Shown here one piece after another: positions 19,054 to 30,241 of a stretch of DNA of 49,247 nt (position 1 is its first letter; every line of letters begins with the position of its first letter). Both the position numbers and the translations under genes were made by a program. This DNA comes from Gammaproteobacteria bacterium. Lineage in GTDB: Bacteria > Pseudomonadota > Gammaproteobacteria > Enterobacterales > Alteromonadaceae. The notes under the pieces were generated by a model. It saw only the letters and a list, made by a program, of their open reading frames with translations, ran no database searches and was not told the DNA's origin. The stretch spans positions 1 to 49,247 of the forward strand of contig JAHJZX010000064.1 of assembly GCA_018826295.1 (NCBI GenBank), written 5' to 3'.

Positions 19054-20140
19054 ACCGAGCGCGCTGATTATGGCCGGTGGTACCGGCGGACACATTTTTC
19101 CGGCGCAGGCGGTGGCAACGGCACTGCAGGACGCCGGCTGGCAGATTCACTGGTTGGGCAGTGCCGATCGGATGGAAGCTAAACTGGTGCCGCAATTTGG
19201 CTGGCCATTTTATGCCATTAGTGTGTCCGGTTTGCGCGGAAAAGGCGTGTTGGCGTTACTCAAAGCGCCCTTTATGTTGCTGCAGTCGGTGCTGCAAGCC
19301 CGTGCTGTGTTAAAAAAGCTGCAGCCGCAACTGGTATTGGGTTTTGGCGGCTATGCCAGCGGGCCTGGCGGCGTTGCGGCCTGGCTGCAAGGTTTGCCGT
19401 TGCTGGTGCATGAGCAAAATGCCGTCGCCGGCAGCACCAACCGGTTATTGGCGCGGCTGGCGAATAAAGTGTTAGTGGCATTTCCAGAGGCCTTTGCCGG
19501 CAATGCCAAACAGTTACTGGTGGGTAATCCGGTGCGTACAGCGGTAATAAATGCCGCAGCCGGCCATGACTACAGTGGCAGTTTAAAGGTGCTGGTGGTG
19601 GGCGGCAGCCTGGGCGCCAAAGTATTAAACGAGCGCTTACCGGCAATTTTTGCCGCTGCAGCGCAAGTTGCCCCGTTGCAGGTCAAACATCAAACCGGCG
19701 CTGCCGGGCAGCAACAAACCGAGCAGGCCTATCAGCAACAGCAGCAGGATGGCTTAAGTGTTGAGGTCAGCGCCTTTATTGCCGATATGGCGCAGGCCTA
19801 TGCCTGGGCTGATCTGGTAATTTGCCGCGCCGGTGCCTCTACTGTCAGCGAACTGGCCTGTGCCGGCGTAGCGGCACTGTTTGTGCCGTTACCAACCGCC
19901 ATTGACGATCACCAGAGTGCAAATGCCCGCTGGTTAAGCCAGCAACAGGCCGCACTGATACTGGCACAGCATGAATTTAACCAGCAAAGCTTATTGCCGC
20001 TGCTGACACGCTGGTTGCAGGATAAAACTGAATTAAAACAGATGGCCGCCCGGGCGCGTGCCTGTGCGCTGGATAATGCCAGTGCCGAGGTAGTAGCGCA
20101 ATGTCAGCAGTTGGCGGGCCAGACAGGACAAGCATTATGA
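19046..20140 (+). CDS. murG: Lipid II synthase MurG
   Basis: A 364-residue GT28 glycosyltransferase at the inner face of the membrane that adds GlcNAc to lipid I. The N-terminal half carries [10 protein letters not shown] and [11 protein letters not shown] with the HEQNAVAG loop. The C-terminal UDP-GlcNAc site has [28 protein letters not shown] and [19 protein letters not shown] lies 7 bp before its ATG inside ftsW. The stop overlaps the murC start. Confidence 0.97.
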   Translation: MTKPSALIMAGGTGGHIFPAQAVATALQDAGWQIHWLGSADRMEAKLVPQFGWPFYAISVSGLRGKGVLALLKAPFMLLQSVLQARAVLKKLQPQLVLGFGGYASGPGGVAAWLQGLPLLVHEQNAVAGSTNRLLARLANKVLVAFPEAFAGNAKQLLVGNPVRTAVINAAAGHDYSGSLKVLVVGGSLGAKVLNERLPAIFAAAAQVAPLQVKHQTGAAGQQQTEQAYQQQQQDGLSVEVSAFIADMAQAYAWADLVICRAGASTVSELACAGVAALFVPLPTAIDDHQSANARWLSQQQAALILAQHEFNQQSLLPLLTRWLQDKTELKQMAARARACALDNASAEVVAQCQQLAGQTGQAL

Positions 20141-21591
20141 TTACGACACCACAACAGAAAAAACTGGCCATGCGCCGGGTAGAGCGGATCCACTTTGTCG
20201 GTATTGGCGGTGCCGGTATGGGCGGTATTGCTGAAGTGCTGCTAAATGAAGGCTATAACGTATCGGGCTCAGACATAGCGCCTAACGGCGTAACTGAACG
20301 CTTAATCACCCTGGGCGCTAAGGTGAGTTTTGGCCATGCCGAAGCCAATGTTAGCGGAGCCAGCGTGGTTGTTGTCTCCAGCGCTATTAATCCGGCAAAC
20401 CCGGAAGTGGCGGCCGCGCGTGAACTGCGCATTCCTGTAGTGCGCCGTGCTGAAATGCTGGGCGAGCTGATGCGGTTTCGCCACGGTATTGCCGTAGCCG
20501 GTACCCATGGTAAAACCACTACTACCAGTTTACTGGCCTCAATTTTTGCTCAGGCCGGCACCGATCCAACCTTCGTAATTGGTGGTTTGCTCAATTCTGC
20601 CGGCTCCAACGCCCGCTTGGGTGAAGGCCGCTATTTAATTGCCGAAGCTGACGAAAGCGATGCGTCTTTCCTGCACTTGCAGCCACTGGCAACTGTGATT
20701 ACCAATATTGAAGCCGATCATATGGACACCTATCAGGGTGACTTTGAAAAGCTAAAAGCCACTTATCTGGAGTTTTGTCACAACCTGCCATTTTATGGTG
20801 TGGCAGTAGTTTGTATTGATGACCCGGTACTGCGCGGCTTGCTGAGTCAAATTGGCCGTACCGTACTGACCTATGGTTTTAGCGAAGATGCCGACTTTGT
20901 GATCAGCGAGTTTAGCCAAACGGGCACCCGCAGCCGCTTTGTTATTACCGATCCGGAGGGGAATCAGCGCGAAGTGGTGCTGAACCTGCCTGGCAAGCAC
21001 AATGCATTAAACGCTACCGCAGCCTTTGCGCTGGCGCGCGACGAGGGCATTAGCGAACAGGCAATCTTAACCGCCTTAAATCAGTTTGAAGGCATTGGCC
21101 GCCGGTTTCAGCAATATGGTGAATTTAATACCGGTAACGGTCAGGTGTTGCTGCTGGATGACTATGGTCATCATCCAACTGAAGTTGCCGCTACGATTGC
21201 GGCGGTGCGTGCTGCCTGGCCAGAGCGGCGTTTAGTCATGGCCTACCAGCCACATCGCTATACCCGCACCCGCGACCTGTACGAAGACTTTGCCAAGGTG
21301 TTGTCCAGCGTCGATACCCTGTTACTGCTGGAAGTTTATGCCGCAGGTGAAACGGCGATAGCCGGCGCTGACAGCCGCAGTTTATGCCGCACTATCCGTA
21401 ATCGCGGCGCGCTAGACCCTATTTATGTAGCGACACCGCAGGATTTGGCACCCAGCCTGGCAACCGTGCTGCAGGATGGTGACGTGGTACTGACCCAGGG
21501 CGCTGGCAATATTGGCGCCCTGGTGAAAAAGCTGGCCGCGATGCAATTAAATATCAACCAGTTAAAAGCCAGTGCAGGAGAGCAAGCATGA
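20137..21591 (+). CDS. murC: UDP-MurNAc--L-alanine ligase
   Basis: A 484-residue Mur ligase that starts peptide-stem synthesis by adding L-alanine to UDP-MurNAc. Motifs include the N-terminal [17 protein letters not shown] dinucleotide-like fold (19-35), P-loop GTHGKTTTT (122-130), [22 protein letters not shown] and [10 protein letters not shown]. The start at 20137 is chosen because it begins at the conserved N-terminus and overlaps the murG stop (ATGA). Overlaps ddl by 4 bp. Confidence 0.97.
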   Translation: MITTPQQKKLAMRRVERIHFVGIGGAGMGGIAEVLLNEGYNVSGSDIAPNGVTERLITLGAKVSFGHAEANVSGASVVVVSSAINPANPEVAAARELRIPVVRRAEMLGELMRFRHGIAVAGTHGKTTTTSLLASIFAQAGTDPTFVIGGLLNSAGSNARLGEGRYLIAEADESDASFLHLQPLATVITNIEADHMDTYQGDFEKLKATYLEFCHNLPFYGVAVVCIDDPVLRGLLSQIGRTVLTYGFSEDADFVISEFSQTGTRSRFVITDPEGNQREVVLNLPGKHNALNATAAFALARDEGISEQAILTALNQFEGIGRRFQQYGEFNTGNGQVLLLDDYGHHPTEVAATIAAVRAAWPERRLVMAYQPHRYTRTRDLYEDFAKVLSSVDTLLLLEVYAAGETAIAGADSRSLCRTIRNRGALDPIYVATPQDLAPSLATVLQDGDVVLTQGAGNIGALVKKLAAMQLNINQLKASAGEQA

Positions 21592-22514
21592 GCAGTAATC
21601 TGCAAACCTTTGGCAAAGTTGCCGTGATGTTTGGCGGAGTGTCGGCAGAGCGCGAGGTGTCATTGCGTTCGGGTAAGGCGGTATTAACTGCCTTACAGCA
21701 GGCTGGCGTTGACGCTTTTGCTTTTGATCCGCAACAGCAAAACCTGGCTGAGCTGGCGGAACTTGGCGCGCAGCAGGTGTTTATTGTGCTGCATGGCCGT
21801 GGCGGTGAAGACGGCAGCATGCAGGGGGCATTGCAACAACTGGGTCTGCCTTATACCGGCAGTGGTGTGCTGGGCTCGGCGCTGGCAATGGATAAAATTC
21901 GCTGCAAATGGTTGTTTCAGGCGCAAAACCTGCCAACAGCACCGTTTGCCGTTGTGCATAGCAGTGACACTGATTTTGCCGGCTTGCTGGCCAGCCTGGG
22001 CGGTAAAGTGATGGTGAAGCCGGCCAATGAAGGCTCCAGCATAGGCATGAGCGCCGCCAGCAGCGCCGCAGAGTTACAACAGGCGATTAGCCAGGCATTA
22101 CAGTACGACAGCGAAATTTTGGTTGAGCGCTGGATTAACGGTCGTGAATTTACCATCGCTATTTTAAATGACCAGGTGCTGCCGGTAGTAGAAATGCGTA
22201 CGCCAAGGGCGTTTTATGATTACGAAGCCAAATATCAGGCCAACAGTACTGAATATCTGTGTCCGGCGCCGTTAGATGCACAGCTTACTGCCGCTATGCA
22301 GGACAGTGCGTTAAAAGCTTTTAATGCGGTCGGTGCCAGTGGCTGGGGCCGGGTAGATATTATGCTGGACGACAGCGGCCAGCATTACCTGCTGGAAGTA
22401 AATACTGTGCCCGGCATGACAGAAAAATCTCTGGTGCCGATGGCAGCCAAGGCTGCCGGCCTGAGTTTTCAGCAGTTAGTGCTTGCCATACTCAGCCAGA
22501 GTAACAGGAGCTAA
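21588..22514 (+). CDS. ddlB: D-alanine--D-alanine ligase
   Basis: A 308-residue ATP-grasp ligase that makes the D-Ala-D-Ala dipeptide used by MurF. Signatures include [17 protein letters not shown] (N-terminal), [24 protein letters not shown] (ATP-binding), and [17 protein letters not shown] near the C-terminus. Length matches the DdlB form that sits in dcw clusters. Overlaps murC; ftsQ starts 4 bp after it. Confidence 0.96.
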   Translation: MSSNLQTFGKVAVMFGGVSAEREVSLRSGKAVLTALQQAGVDAFAFDPQQQNLAELAELGAQQVFIVLHGRGGEDGSMQGALQQLGLPYTGSGVLGSALAMDKIRCKWLFQAQNLPTAPFAVVHSSDTDFAGLLASLGGKVMVKPANEGSSIGMSAASSAAELQQAISQALQYDSEILVERWINGREFTIAILNDQVLPVVEMRTPRAFYDYEAKYQANSTEYLCPAPLDAQLTAAMQDSALKAFNAVGASGWGRVDIMLDDSGQHYLLEVNTVPGMTEKSLVPMAAKAAGLSFQQLVLAILSQSNRS

Positions 22515-22518
22515 ACCG

Positions 22519-23271
22519 ATGAACTGGCGCTTGCCTACTACAGCGTTGAAGCAGCGTCCGGCGTTTTTCGCCGGAGTGCTGTTTTTTCTCTGTGCGCTGG
22601 CAGGTCTGAGCTGGGCAATGGTAGTCGCCAGTGACTGGTTGCATAGCCAGCAAAGTGCACCGGTGCAGGAAATACGTCTGTATGGTGATTTTCAGCATAT
22701 CGATGCGGTAGCACTGCATCAGGTGCTGACACAAGAATATGTAGGTAACTTTTTTAGCGTGAACGTGGATCAGGTACAAGCGTTTTTGTTACAGCAACCC
22801 TGGGTATATCAGGTGGCCGTGCGCAAACAATGGCCTGATGCCCTGGTTGTGGTTGTTACAGAACAACAGCCGGTAGCTATCTGGAATCAGCAGCAATTAC
22901 TAAATGACCGCGCAGAAATATTTGACGCGCCACTACAGCAGCTGAAAACGGAACTGCCGATGCTAACCGGCCCACAAGGCAGCCAGCAGGACGCCCTGAC
23001 CATGTTCCGCCATATGCAGGGCTTGCTGGCCCTGCATAAATTTAATGCCGTATCGCTGGGGTTAACCGAGCGATTTTCCTGGCAGCTTAACCTCAGTAAT
23101 GGCGTAAAGCTGAAGCTGGGCCGTGAAGATACGTTAAAGCGCGTACAGCGTTTTATTGAGTTGTATCCGGTAATAACAAAACATAAAACCGACGCTGTCG
23201 CCGAAATAGATTTACGTTACGACACCGGTATCGCCGTGCGTTACAGCAGTGAACAAAAGAGAAAAGCATGA
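22519..23271 (+). CDS. ftsQ: Cell division protein FtsQ
   Basis: A 250-residue bitopic membrane protein linking early and late divisome parts through FtsB and FtsL. A short cytoplasmic tail and one membrane helix (about 16-38) are followed by a POTRA domain (about 48-118; VQEIRLYGDFQHID, QQPWVYQVAVRKQWPDALVV) and the beta domain. The start at 22519 is set by CAGGAG 9 bp upstream and the short N-tail. Stop overlaps the ftsA start (ATGA). Confidence 0.95.
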   Translation: MNWRLPTTALKQRPAFFAGVLFFLCALAGLSWAMVVASDWLHSQQSAPVQEIRLYGDFQHIDAVALHQVLTQEYVGNFFSVNVDQVQAFLLQQPWVYQVAVRKQWPDALVVVVTEQQPVAIWNQQQLLNDRAEIFDAPLQQLKTELPMLTGPQGSQQDALTMFRHMQGLLALHKFNAVSLGLTERFSWQLNLSNGVKLKLGREDTLKRVQRFIELYPVITKHKTDAVAEIDLRYDTGIAVRYSSEQKRKA

Positions 23272-24503
23272 CAAAGTCGTTGGATAGAGATCTGATAGTA
23301 GGCCTGGATATCGGTACCGCGCAAATAAAAGCGGTAGTAGGCGAGATTACGCCAGACGATCGCTTAAGCATTGTCGGTGTAGGTACTCATGTATCACGCG
23401 GCATGGATAAAGGCGGCGTTAACGACCTTAACCTGGTGGTACAGGCGGTACAGCGCGCCATCGACGAAGCTGAGTTGATGGCCGACTGCCGGGTATCCTC
23501 AGTGTATTTAGGCATCACCGGCAAACATATCCGCTGCCAGAACGAAAGCGGTATGGTACCGATTAACGATACTGAGGTGACAACAGAAGATGTTGCCAGT
23601 GTGATCCATGCTGCCAAATCGGTGCCTATTTCAGCCGAGCGGCGCATGTTACACGTGTTGCCACAAGAGTTCTCGGTTGATATGCAAGAAGGCATTAAAA
23701 GCCCGGTCGGTATGTCTGGTGTGCGGATGGAAGCCAAAGCTCATATTGTTACCTGCGCCAATGACATGGCAAAAAACATTGAAAAATGTGTCGAGCGCTG
23801 CGGACTGCAGGTAGATCAGCTGATTTTTACCGCACTGGCCTCCAGCTTTGCCGTGCTGACCGATGACGAAAAAGAGCTGGGTGTCTGCGTAGTAGATGTT
23901 GGCGGCGGTACCATCGATATTGCCATTTACACCAATGGCGCCTTGCGCCATACCGCCGTGATCCCGGTGGCCGGTAATCAGGTAACCAGCGATATCGCGA
24001 AAATCTTCCGCACGCCAATCAGCCACGCCGAAGAAATCAAAGTGCAATACGCCTGCGCGCTGCGCAGCATGGTAGGCAAAGAAGAAAGCATTGAGGTGCC
24101 AAGTGTTGGCGGCCGGCCGGCGCGGTCTATGTCACGCCATACGCTGGCAGAAGTCGTTGAGCCACGCTACCAGGAATTATTTGAGCTGGTGATGGAAGAG
24201 ATTAAAAGTTCGGGCCTGGAAGAGCAAATCGCCGCTGGCGTAGTGCTTACCGGTGGCACCGCCAAAATGGAAGGTGCTGTCGAATTTGCCGAGGATATTT
24301 TCCAGATGCCGGTGCGCGTTGGCCTGCCAATGCATGTCAGTGGTTTAAAAGAATATGTGCAGGATCCGGCCTACGCCAGTGTCGTTGGCTTGCTACTGTA
24401 CGGCAAAGATGCCCGCACCCAGCAGAAAAAAGTGGCGGATGTGCGTGACTCAGTCGGCAGTTTCGTCAAACGGATCAGCAGCTGGTTTAAAGGCGAGTTT
24501 TAA
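23268..24503 (+). CDS. ftsA: Cell division protein FtsA
   Basis: A 411-residue actin-like ATPase that tethers FtsZ filaments to the membrane. Features include the phosphate 1 loop VGLDIGTAQIKAVVG (about 11-25), the 1C subdomain, VDVGGGTIDIAIY (phosphate 2), VLTGGTAKMEGA (adenosine motif) and a C-terminal amphipathic membrane-targeting helix (VKRISSWFKGEF). Overlaps ftsQ by 4 bp; ftsZ follows after 33 bp. Confidence 0.98.
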   Translation: MTKSLDRDLIVGLDIGTAQIKAVVGEITPDDRLSIVGVGTHVSRGMDKGGVNDLNLVVQAVQRAIDEAELMADCRVSSVYLGITGKHIRCQNESGMVPINDTEVTTEDVASVIHAAKSVPISAERRMLHVLPQEFSVDMQEGIKSPVGMSGVRMEAKAHIVTCANDMAKNIEKCVERCGLQVDQLIFTALASSFAVLTDDEKELGVCVVDVGGGTIDIAIYTNGALRHTAVIPVAGNQVTSDIAKIFRTPISHAEEIKVQYACALRSMVGKEESIEVPSVGGRPARSMSRHTLAEVVEPRYQELFELVMEEIKSSGLEEQIAAGVVLTGGTAKMEGAVEFAEDIFQMPVRVGLPMHVSGLKEYVQDPAYASVVGLLLYGKDARTQQKKVADVRDSVGSFVKRISSWFKGEF

Positions 24504-24536
24504 CAATTTAGTAAGCGTAAAAACGGAGAGAGAGCT

Positions 24537-25709
24537 ATGTTTGAGTTAATGGAAAACCACAGCGAAGAAGCTGTCATTAAAGTAATAGGTGTTGGTGGAG
24601 GCGGCGGTAATGCTGTCGAATATATGGTTGCCAGCAACATTGAAGGTGTAGAGTTTGTTGCGGCTAATACTGATGCGCAGGCACTGCGTAATTCGTCAGC
24701 TAATGTGACCCTGCAGTTAGGTGCACACGTGACCAAGGGCTTAGGTGCTGGTGCTAACCCGGAAATTGGCCGTCGTTCAGCTGAAGAAGACCGCGAAACC
24801 ATCAAGAAAACCCTGCAAGGCGCGGATATGGTGTTTATCGCTGCCGGTATGGGTGGCGGTACCGGTACCGGTGCAGCGCCTATCGTAGCTGAAGTAGCGC
24901 GCGAGCTGGGTATTCTGACGGTTGCAGTAGTGACCAAGCCGTTCCCGTTTGAAGGCAAAAAGCGCACTACTTTTGCAGATGAAGGTATTCTGGAGCTGGC
25001 AAAGCATGTCGATTCACTGATCACTATCCCCAATGACAAACTGCTAAAAGTGTTGGGCAAAGGCACCAGCCTGCTGGACGCGTTTAAAGCAGCGAACAAC
25101 GTTTTGTTAGGCGCAGTGCAAGGTATCGCCGAGCTGATTACCCGGCCGGGCTTAATTAACGTCGACTTTGCTGACGTACGTACCGTTATGTCTGAAATGG
25201 GTACGGCGATGATGGGTAGTGGTCGCGCTACTGGTCCGGATCGGGCGGAAGAAGCTGCAGAGCAGGCTATCTCCAGCCCGTTACTGGAAGATATTGACCT
25301 GTCAGGTGCTAAAGGTATTCTGGTTAATATTACTGCCGGCCTGGATATCAGTATTGAAGAGTTTGAAATTGTTGGTAATGCGGTTAAAGCCTTTGCCTCA
25401 GAAAATGCTACTGTGGTTGTTGGTGCAGTTATCGACCCGAATATGCAGGACGAGTTGCGCGTAACAGTAGTAGCAACGGGTATTGGTGCTGACCGCCGGC
25501 CGGATATCAGCCTGGTGCCGGGTAGCCGCCCGGTAGACGTGCAAAAGCCGGTATATGGCACTCATGGTGGCGCTGCATTAATGCCGCAACACGAGGTGCA
25601 AACGGTTAAGCATGAGCAAACTGCGGTAAATGCCAAGGCCCAGCCAGAGAGCAAAGCCAATATTGATATCTTTGATATCCCGGCATTTTTACGCAAACAA
25701 GCTGACTAA
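24537..25709 (+). CDS. ftsZ: Cell division GTPase FtsZ
   Basis: A 390-residue tubulin homologue that forms the Z ring. It has the GTP-binding GVGGGGGNAV loop (about 18-27), the tubulin signature GGGTGTG in AGMGGGTGTGAAPIV, the T7 catalytic loop NVDFADVRTVM, a variable linker from about 320, and the conserved C-terminal peptide IPAFLRKQAD that binds FtsA, ZipA and ZapD. Preceded by GGAGAGAGAG. Last gene of the dcw cluster here. No clear terminator was seen in the 147 bp before lpxC, so read-through into lpxC is possible. Confidence 0.99.
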   Translation: MFELMENHSEEAVIKVIGVGGGGGNAVEYMVASNIEGVEFVAANTDAQALRNSSANVTLQLGAHVTKGLGAGANPEIGRRSAEEDRETIKKTLQGADMVFIAAGMGGGTGTGAAPIVAEVARELGILTVAVVTKPFPFEGKKRTTFADEGILELAKHVDSLITIPNDKLLKVLGKGTSLLDAFKAANNVLLGAVQGIAELITRPGLINVDFADVRTVMSEMGTAMMGSGRATGPDRAEEAAEQAISSPLLEDIDLSGAKGILVNITAGLDISIEEFEIVGNAVKAFASENATVVVGAVIDPNMQDELRVTVVATGIGADRRPDISLVPGSRPVDVQKPVYGTHGGAALMPQHEVQTVKHEQTAVNAKAQPESKANIDIFDIPAFLRKQAD

Positions 25710-25783
25710 AGCTATACTCGGTTGTTAGCCGGGTTTAGCCGCCGGCAGGCTTAGTGCCGCTTTAAGTTGCGGTTCAGTGAAAT

Positions 25784-25812
25784 TTGGCATAATTGTCACG
25801 TTATGCTATGCT
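25784..25812 (+). promoter_or_regulatory. Candidate lpxC promoter
   Basis: TTGGCA (25784-25789) and TATGCT (25807-25812) are separated by 17 bp and lie about 45 bp before the lpxC ATG. It resembles a sigma-70 promoter; E. coli also has a separate lpxC promoter after ftsZ. Confidence 0.6.
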
Positions 25813-25856
25813 TCGCCGCCATTTTATGATTGCTTATTATTTGAGCAGGAAGAAAT

Positions 25857-26768
25857 ATGATTAAACAACGTACCATCGGCAAAACAGTCAGCTCCATTGG
25901 AGTAGGATTGCACAAAGGCGAAAAGGTTACGCTTACTCTCCGACCTGCGCCGGATAACACGGGCATAGTGTTCCGTCGTGTTGATCTTGATCCGGTGGTT
26001 GACTTCAAGGTAACGCCAGAATTAGTTGGCGATACTGTGATGTGTACTTGTTTAATCAATGAAAATGGCGTGCGGCTATCGACTACTGAGCACCTGATGG
26101 CGGCAATTGCCGGCCTGGGCATTGACAACCTGGTTATTGAAGTTGATTCGGCCGAAATTCCAATTATGGACGGCAGCGCCAACCCCTTTGTCTATCTGTT
26201 ACTGGAAGCCGGTGTAGCCGAGCAACGCCTGGCGAAAAAGTTTATCCGTATTAAAAAAGCAGTCCGGGTAGAAGATGGCGACAAGTGGGCAGAATTTAAG
26301 CCGCATCATGGCTTTAAAATCGACTTCGCTATCGAGTTTAACCATCCGGTTATTGCAGAAACTACCCAGCATATGCAAATGGATTTTTCTGCTGCTGGCT
26401 TTATTAAAGACATCAGCCGGGCCCGTACTTTTGGTTTTTTACACGAAGTAGAATACCTGCGGGCAAATAATCTGGCGCTGGGCGGCAGTTTTGATAACGC
26501 TGTGGTGCTGGATGAGTTTCGCGTGTTAAACCAGGACGGTCTGCGCTACGAAGATGAATTTATTAAACATAAAATTCTCGATGCAGTAGGCGATTTATAT
26601 ATGGCGGGCTACAGCATATTAGGCGAGTTTAAAGCCTTTAAAACCGGCCACGCCTTAAATAATCAGCTGTTGTGCGCGGTATTGGCCAACCAGGAAAACT
26701 GGGAATTTGTCAGCTTTGAGGACAAGGCCGATATGCCAATTTCTTATCTGGCACCCCAGCTGGCATAA
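25857..26768 (+). CDS. lpxC: UDP-3-O-acyl-GlcNAc deacetylase
   Basis: A 303-residue zinc amidase performing the committed step of lipid A synthesis. Zinc ligands His79 (TTEHLMA), His238 and Asp242 (HKILDAVGD) are at the same numbers as in E. coli, as is the catalytic His265 (KTGHALNNQ); Glu78 is the expected base. AGGAAG precedes the ATG. It has its own candidate promoter and a strong terminator. Confidence 0.98.
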   Translation: MIKQRTIGKTVSSIGVGLHKGEKVTLTLRPAPDNTGIVFRRVDLDPVVDFKVTPELVGDTVMCTCLINENGVRLSTTEHLMAAIAGLGIDNLVIEVDSAEIPIMDGSANPFVYLLLEAGVAEQRLAKKFIRIKKAVRVEDGDKWAEFKPHHGFKIDFAIEFNHPVIAETTQHMQMDFSAAGFIKDISRARTFGFLHEVEYLRANNLALGGSFDNAVVLDEFRVLNQDGLRYEDEFIKHKILDAVGDLYMAGYSILGEFKAFKTGHALNNQLLCAVLANQENWEFVSFEDKADMPISYLAPQLA

Positions 26769-26784
26769 CGCTAATAGATACTAA

Positions 26785-26809
26785 CAAAACCCGGTTGTAC
26801 CGGGTTTTG
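26785..26809. terminator. Bidirectional terminator between lpxC and dciA
   Basis: CAAAACCCGG and CCGGGTTTTG form a perfect 10-bp stem with a 5-nt loop; the A/T-rich arms act as T tracts in both directions. It separates the convergent lpxC and dciA genes. Confidence 0.9.
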
Positions 26810-26813
26810 TCGT

Positions 26814-27284
26814 TTAAGAGTTCTGCCCGCCTGATGTGGCGTTTTCTGCCAGCTTTAATAGCGCTTGTTTTAATGCGCCGCTGCTGCCCTGTGCTGCAGC
26901 ACGCAGTGCAGTAGCAGCATTGTCGGATAAATGGTGGCTGTTTTTCTGCGGTATGCTCAGCTGCGGTTTGTTTATCTGGCCACTGGGCGAGGCTTCAATT
27001 TCTAATCCGGCTAAATCAGGCAAGATTTTTCGGCGAAAATTGTCTAGAATGGCGTCGCGCTGTAATTTTAACCGGGTTAGCCAAGGCGGCGAGGCACACA
27101 AAATAACGGCCCTGCCATCACGTATGGTGCTAACCTGGCAAAAACTGAGTTGTTCCAGTTGTAATACCTCAGCCAATACCTTGTTCATCTGCTGCAACAA
27201 ACTGGCCTGCTGTTGCTGCGAGGCTAAGCTACTGCCGGCCAGTAGCTTGCTAATGTCCTGGGGTTTTTGCGTATAGCGGGCCAT
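26814..27284 (-). CDS. dciA: DciA-family (DUF721) protein, replicative helicase operator
   Basis: A 156-residue protein of the DUF721 family. DciA binds and helps load DnaB at origins in bacteria that lack DnaC. The N-terminal domain (about 15-100) has the family pattern of an early helix followed by LSFCQVSTIRDGRAVILCASPPWLTRLKLQRDAIL, where the conserved W-(A/L)-x-x-L segment is recognisable. The C-terminal third is Gln/Ala-rich and likely disordered. Position between lpxC and secA on the opposite strand is typical for non-enteric gammaproteobacteria. Function is from family knowledge. Confidence 0.82.
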   Translation of the reverse strand: MARYTQKPQDISKLLAGSSLASQQQQASLLQQMNKVLAEVLQLEQLSFCQVSTIRDGRAVILCASPPWLTRLKLQRDAILDNFRRKILPDLAGLEIEASPSGQINKPQLSIPQKNSHHLSDNAATALRAAAQGSSGALKQALLKLAENATSGGQNS

Positions 27285-27479
27285 GGCCTGTACACCTGCA
27301 GCTGTAATTTATACCGCACAGTGTAGCAGCTTATGCCTGGGCAAAACACGTGCCCTTGAAAGCATTAGCTTCGGCCACCATATCTGGCGTAATATGTTGG
27401 GCTTATGCTCTGATTTACCGGCGTAATAATATGCTGCCGGGACTGCAATGCAGTTTTAACTTAACATGGTATTTGGATA

Positions 27480-30197
27480 ATGTTTGGAAAACTCTTTACC
27501 AAAGTATTTGGTAGCCGCAACGACCGCTTCTTAAAAAAATTAGAAAAACAAGTCCAGCAGATCAATGCGTTAGAGGCAGAGTTTAGCGCCTTATCCGACG
27601 ACCAGCTGAAACAGAAAACCAACGAATTCAAACAACTGCTCGCCAATGGCAGCAGTCTGGACGATATTTTACCCCAAGCGTTTGCCACGGTACGTGAAGC
27701 CAGTAAGCGCGTATTTAATATGCGTCATTTTGACGTCCAGTTAATGGGTGGCATGGTACTGCATCAGGGCAAAATCTCTGAAATGCGTACCGGTGAAGGT
27801 AAAACCCTGACTGCCACACTGCCAGCTTATTTAAATGCGTTAAGTGGCAAGGGCGTGCATGTTATTACTGTTAACGATTATCTGGCTAAGCGCGATGCGC
27901 AAACCAATGCGCCGCTGTTTAGCTTTTTGGGCTTAACCGTAGGCGTAAATGTGCCGGGTATGGCGCATCCGGAAAAACAACAGGCCTATCAGGCAGATAT
28001 TACCTACGGTACCAACAACGAATTTGGTTTTGATTATCTGCGCGACAATATGGCGTTTTCTCCGCAAGACCGTGTGCAGCGCGATCAGGCTTTTGCCATT
28101 ATCGACGAAGTTGACTCTATTTTAATTGACGAAGCCCGCACGCCGCTGATTATCTCTGGCCCGGCAGAAGACAGTTCAGAACTGTACAAGCAAATAAACG
28201 TGCTGGTTCCAAACCTGGTTAAACAAGATAAAGAAGACGAAGAAGGTGCGCACGGTGACGGCCACTTTACTGTTGATGAAAAAGCCCGCCAGGTTTATCT
28301 GACTGAGCAAGGCCAGATTGAAGTCGAAAATATGCTGCGTAGCAAAGGCATGATTGGTGAGCACGACACCCTGTTCTCTGCCGCCAATATTACTTTGCTG
28401 CACCATGTGTACGCCGCGCTGCGTGCGCATCAGTTGTTTAAGCGTGATGTAGATTACGTCGTAAAAGACGGCGAAATTATTATTGTTGACGAGCACACCG
28501 GCCGTACCATGGAAGGCCGTCGCTGGTCTGAAGGCCTGCACCAGGCAGTTGAAGCCAAAGAAGGCGTACGTATTCAAAACGAAAACCAGACTCTGGCATC
28601 GATTACCTTCCAGAATTACTTCCGTCTGTACGACAAACTGGCAGGCATGACAGGTACTGCTGATACTGAAGCTTTTGAATTTCAACAGATTTATGGTTTA
28701 GAAACTATAGTAGTACCGACCAACCGGCCTATGGTGCGTAACGATATGGCTGATTTAGTCTATCTAAACGCTGAAGATAAGTATCAGGCAATTATTGACG
28801 ATATTATCAAAAACCGTGACGCAGCCCGTCCGGTACTGGTAGGTACGGCGTCGATCGAAAGCTCTGAGTATTTATCTAACCTGCTTAACAAAGCCAAGAT
28901 TAAACACCAGGTGTTAAACGCTAAGTTTCACGCTAACGAAGCACAAATTATCGCTCAGGCGGGTCAGCCTGGCACGGTAACTATAGCCACTAACATGGCA
29001 GGCCGTGGTACTGATATCGTATTGGGCGGTAGCTTACAGGCAGAATTAGCCGCTTTAGCAGCAGACGCCAGCGACGCGCAAAAAGACAAAGTTAAGGCCG
29101 ACTGGCAACAGCGCCATGATGCGGTAATTGCTGCCGGCGGCTTGCATATCATAGGTACAGAACGTCACGAGTCACGCCGTATCGACAATCAGCTGCGTGG
29201 CCGTTCTGGTCGTCAGGGCGATCCGGGTTCAAGCCGTTTTTATCTGTCACTGGACGATGCTCTGATGCGCATATTCGCTTCAGATCGTATGGCAGGCATG
29301 ATGCGCCGGCTGGGAATGGAAAAAGGCGAAGCTATTGAACACCCCTGGGTGAGCCGCGCTATTGAAAATGCCCAGCGTAAAGTTGAAGCGCGAAACTTTG
29401 ATATCCGTAAGCAATTATTGGAATTTGATGACGTTGCCAATGATCAGCGTAAAGTGGTTTACGAGCAACGTAATGACCTGCTGGACGTTAGCGATATTAG
29501 CGAAACCATTAACGCTATCCGTGCCGACGTAGTAGACAACGTGATCAGCGAATACATTCCACCACAGTCACTGGACGAAATGTGGGATGTGCCAGGGCTG
29601 GAGCAACGTTTAAAAGCCGACTATGCGCTGAACTTGCCAATAGCTCAGTGGTTAGCGGATGACAAAAAACTGTTTGAAGAAAAGCTGCGCGAGCGCATCG
29701 TGCAGGAAGTCGACAACGCCTATCAGCAAAAAGAGCAGATGGTGGGACCGCAGGTACTGCGTCAGTTTGAAAAGGCTATCATGCTGCAAAGCCTGGATAC
29801 GCACTGGAAAGAGCATCTGGCAGCGATGGACCACCTGCGTCAGGGTATTAACCTGCGCGGTTATGCGCAGAAAAACCCGAAACAGGAATATAAGCGCGAA
29901 GCCTTTGAGTTGTTTTCGGCCATGCTGGAAAACCTGAAAACCGATGTTATCGGCGTACTTAGCCGGGTACAGGTGCGGGCAGCAGAAGACGTTGAAGCGG
30001 TAGAAGAGCAGCGGCGCAAAGCAGACGCCGTGCCGCACAATTACCAGCACGCTGAAGCAGAGCATGTCGGTGGCGAAGTGCCGGACGATCTGCCGCGTGG
30101 CCCGGTGTTCCGTGAGCAGGATAAAGTTGGCCGTAATGACCCTTGTCCATGCGGCTCAGGTAAAAAATACAAGCAGTGCCACGGTAAGTTGGTATAA
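27480..30197 (+). CDS. secA: Preprotein translocase ATPase SecA
   Basis: A 905-residue motor ATPase driving proteins through SecYEG. Visible parts: Walker A MRTGEGKT (102-109), Walker B DEVD (209-212), the preprotein-binding domain, motif [15 protein letters not shown], the helical scaffold, and the C-terminal zinc tail with Cys889, Cys891, Cys900 and His901 ([14 protein letters not shown]), which binds SecB. The start follows the family N-terminus [12 protein letters not shown]. Its ribosome site is weak (GGA only 2 bp before the ATG). No enteric SecM gene precedes it. Confidence 0.98.
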   Translation: MFGKLFTKVFGSRNDRFLKKLEKQVQQINALEAEFSALSDDQLKQKTNEFKQLLANGSSLDDILPQAFATVREASKRVFNMRHFDVQLMGGMVLHQGKISEMRTGEGKTLTATLPAYLNALSGKGVHVITVNDYLAKRDAQTNAPLFSFLGLTVGVNVPGMAHPEKQQAYQADITYGTNNEFGFDYLRDNMAFSPQDRVQRDQAFAIIDEVDSILIDEARTPLIISGPAEDSSELYKQINVLVPNLVKQDKEDEEGAHGDGHFTVDEKARQVYLTEQGQIEVENMLRSKGMIGEHDTLFSAANITLLHHVYAALRAHQLFKRDVDYVVKDGEIIIVDEHTGRTMEGRRWSEGLHQAVEAKEGVRIQNENQTLASITFQNYFRLYDKLAGMTGTADTEAFEFQQIYGLETIVVPTNRPMVRNDMADLVYLNAEDKYQAIIDDIIKNRDAARPVLVGTASIESSEYLSNLLNKAKIKHQVLNAKFHANEAQIIAQAGQPGTVTIATNMAGRGTDIVLGGSLQAELAALAADASDAQKDKVKADWQQRHDAVIAAGGLHIIGTERHESRRIDNQLRGRSGRQGDPGSSRFYLSLDDALMRIFASDRMAGMMRRLGMEKGEAIEHPWVSRAIENAQRKVEARNFDIRKQLLEFDDVANDQRKVVYEQRNDLLDVSDISETINAIRADVVDNVISEYIPPQSLDEMWDVPGLEQRLKADYALNLPIAQWLADDKKLFEEKLRERIVQEVDNAYQQKEQMVGPQVLRQFEKAIMLQSLDTHWKEHLAAMDHLRQGINLRGYAQKNPKQEYKREAFELFSAMLENLKTDVIGVLSRVQVRAAEDVEAVEEQRRKADAVPHNYQHAEAEHVGGEVPDDLPRGPVFREQDKVGRNDPCPCGSGKKYKQCHGKLV

Positions 30198-30215
30198 CAC
30201 CAGATATAGGTTAAG

Positions 30216-30241
30216 ACAAAGTCAGCTGCGGCTGGCTTTGT
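30216..30241 (+). terminator. Terminator after secA
   Basis: ACAAAGTCAGC and GCTGGCTTTGT form an 11-bp stem (one G-U pair) with a TGCG loop, followed by TGTTT. It lies 18 bp after the secA stop and 21 bp before mutT, so mutT expression may be reduced or depend on read-through. Confidence 0.7.

Noticed and set aside
24500..25561. Long open frame (353 codons) antisense to ftsZ
   Set aside because: It is a by-product of ftsZ codon use; low-complexity Ser/Pro/Ala protein with no family resemblance and no ribosome site.
25723..25742. Weak hairpin after ftsZ as terminator
   Set aside because: Only a 5-bp stem with a wobble and a three-base T run; not strong enough to separate ftsZ from lpxC.
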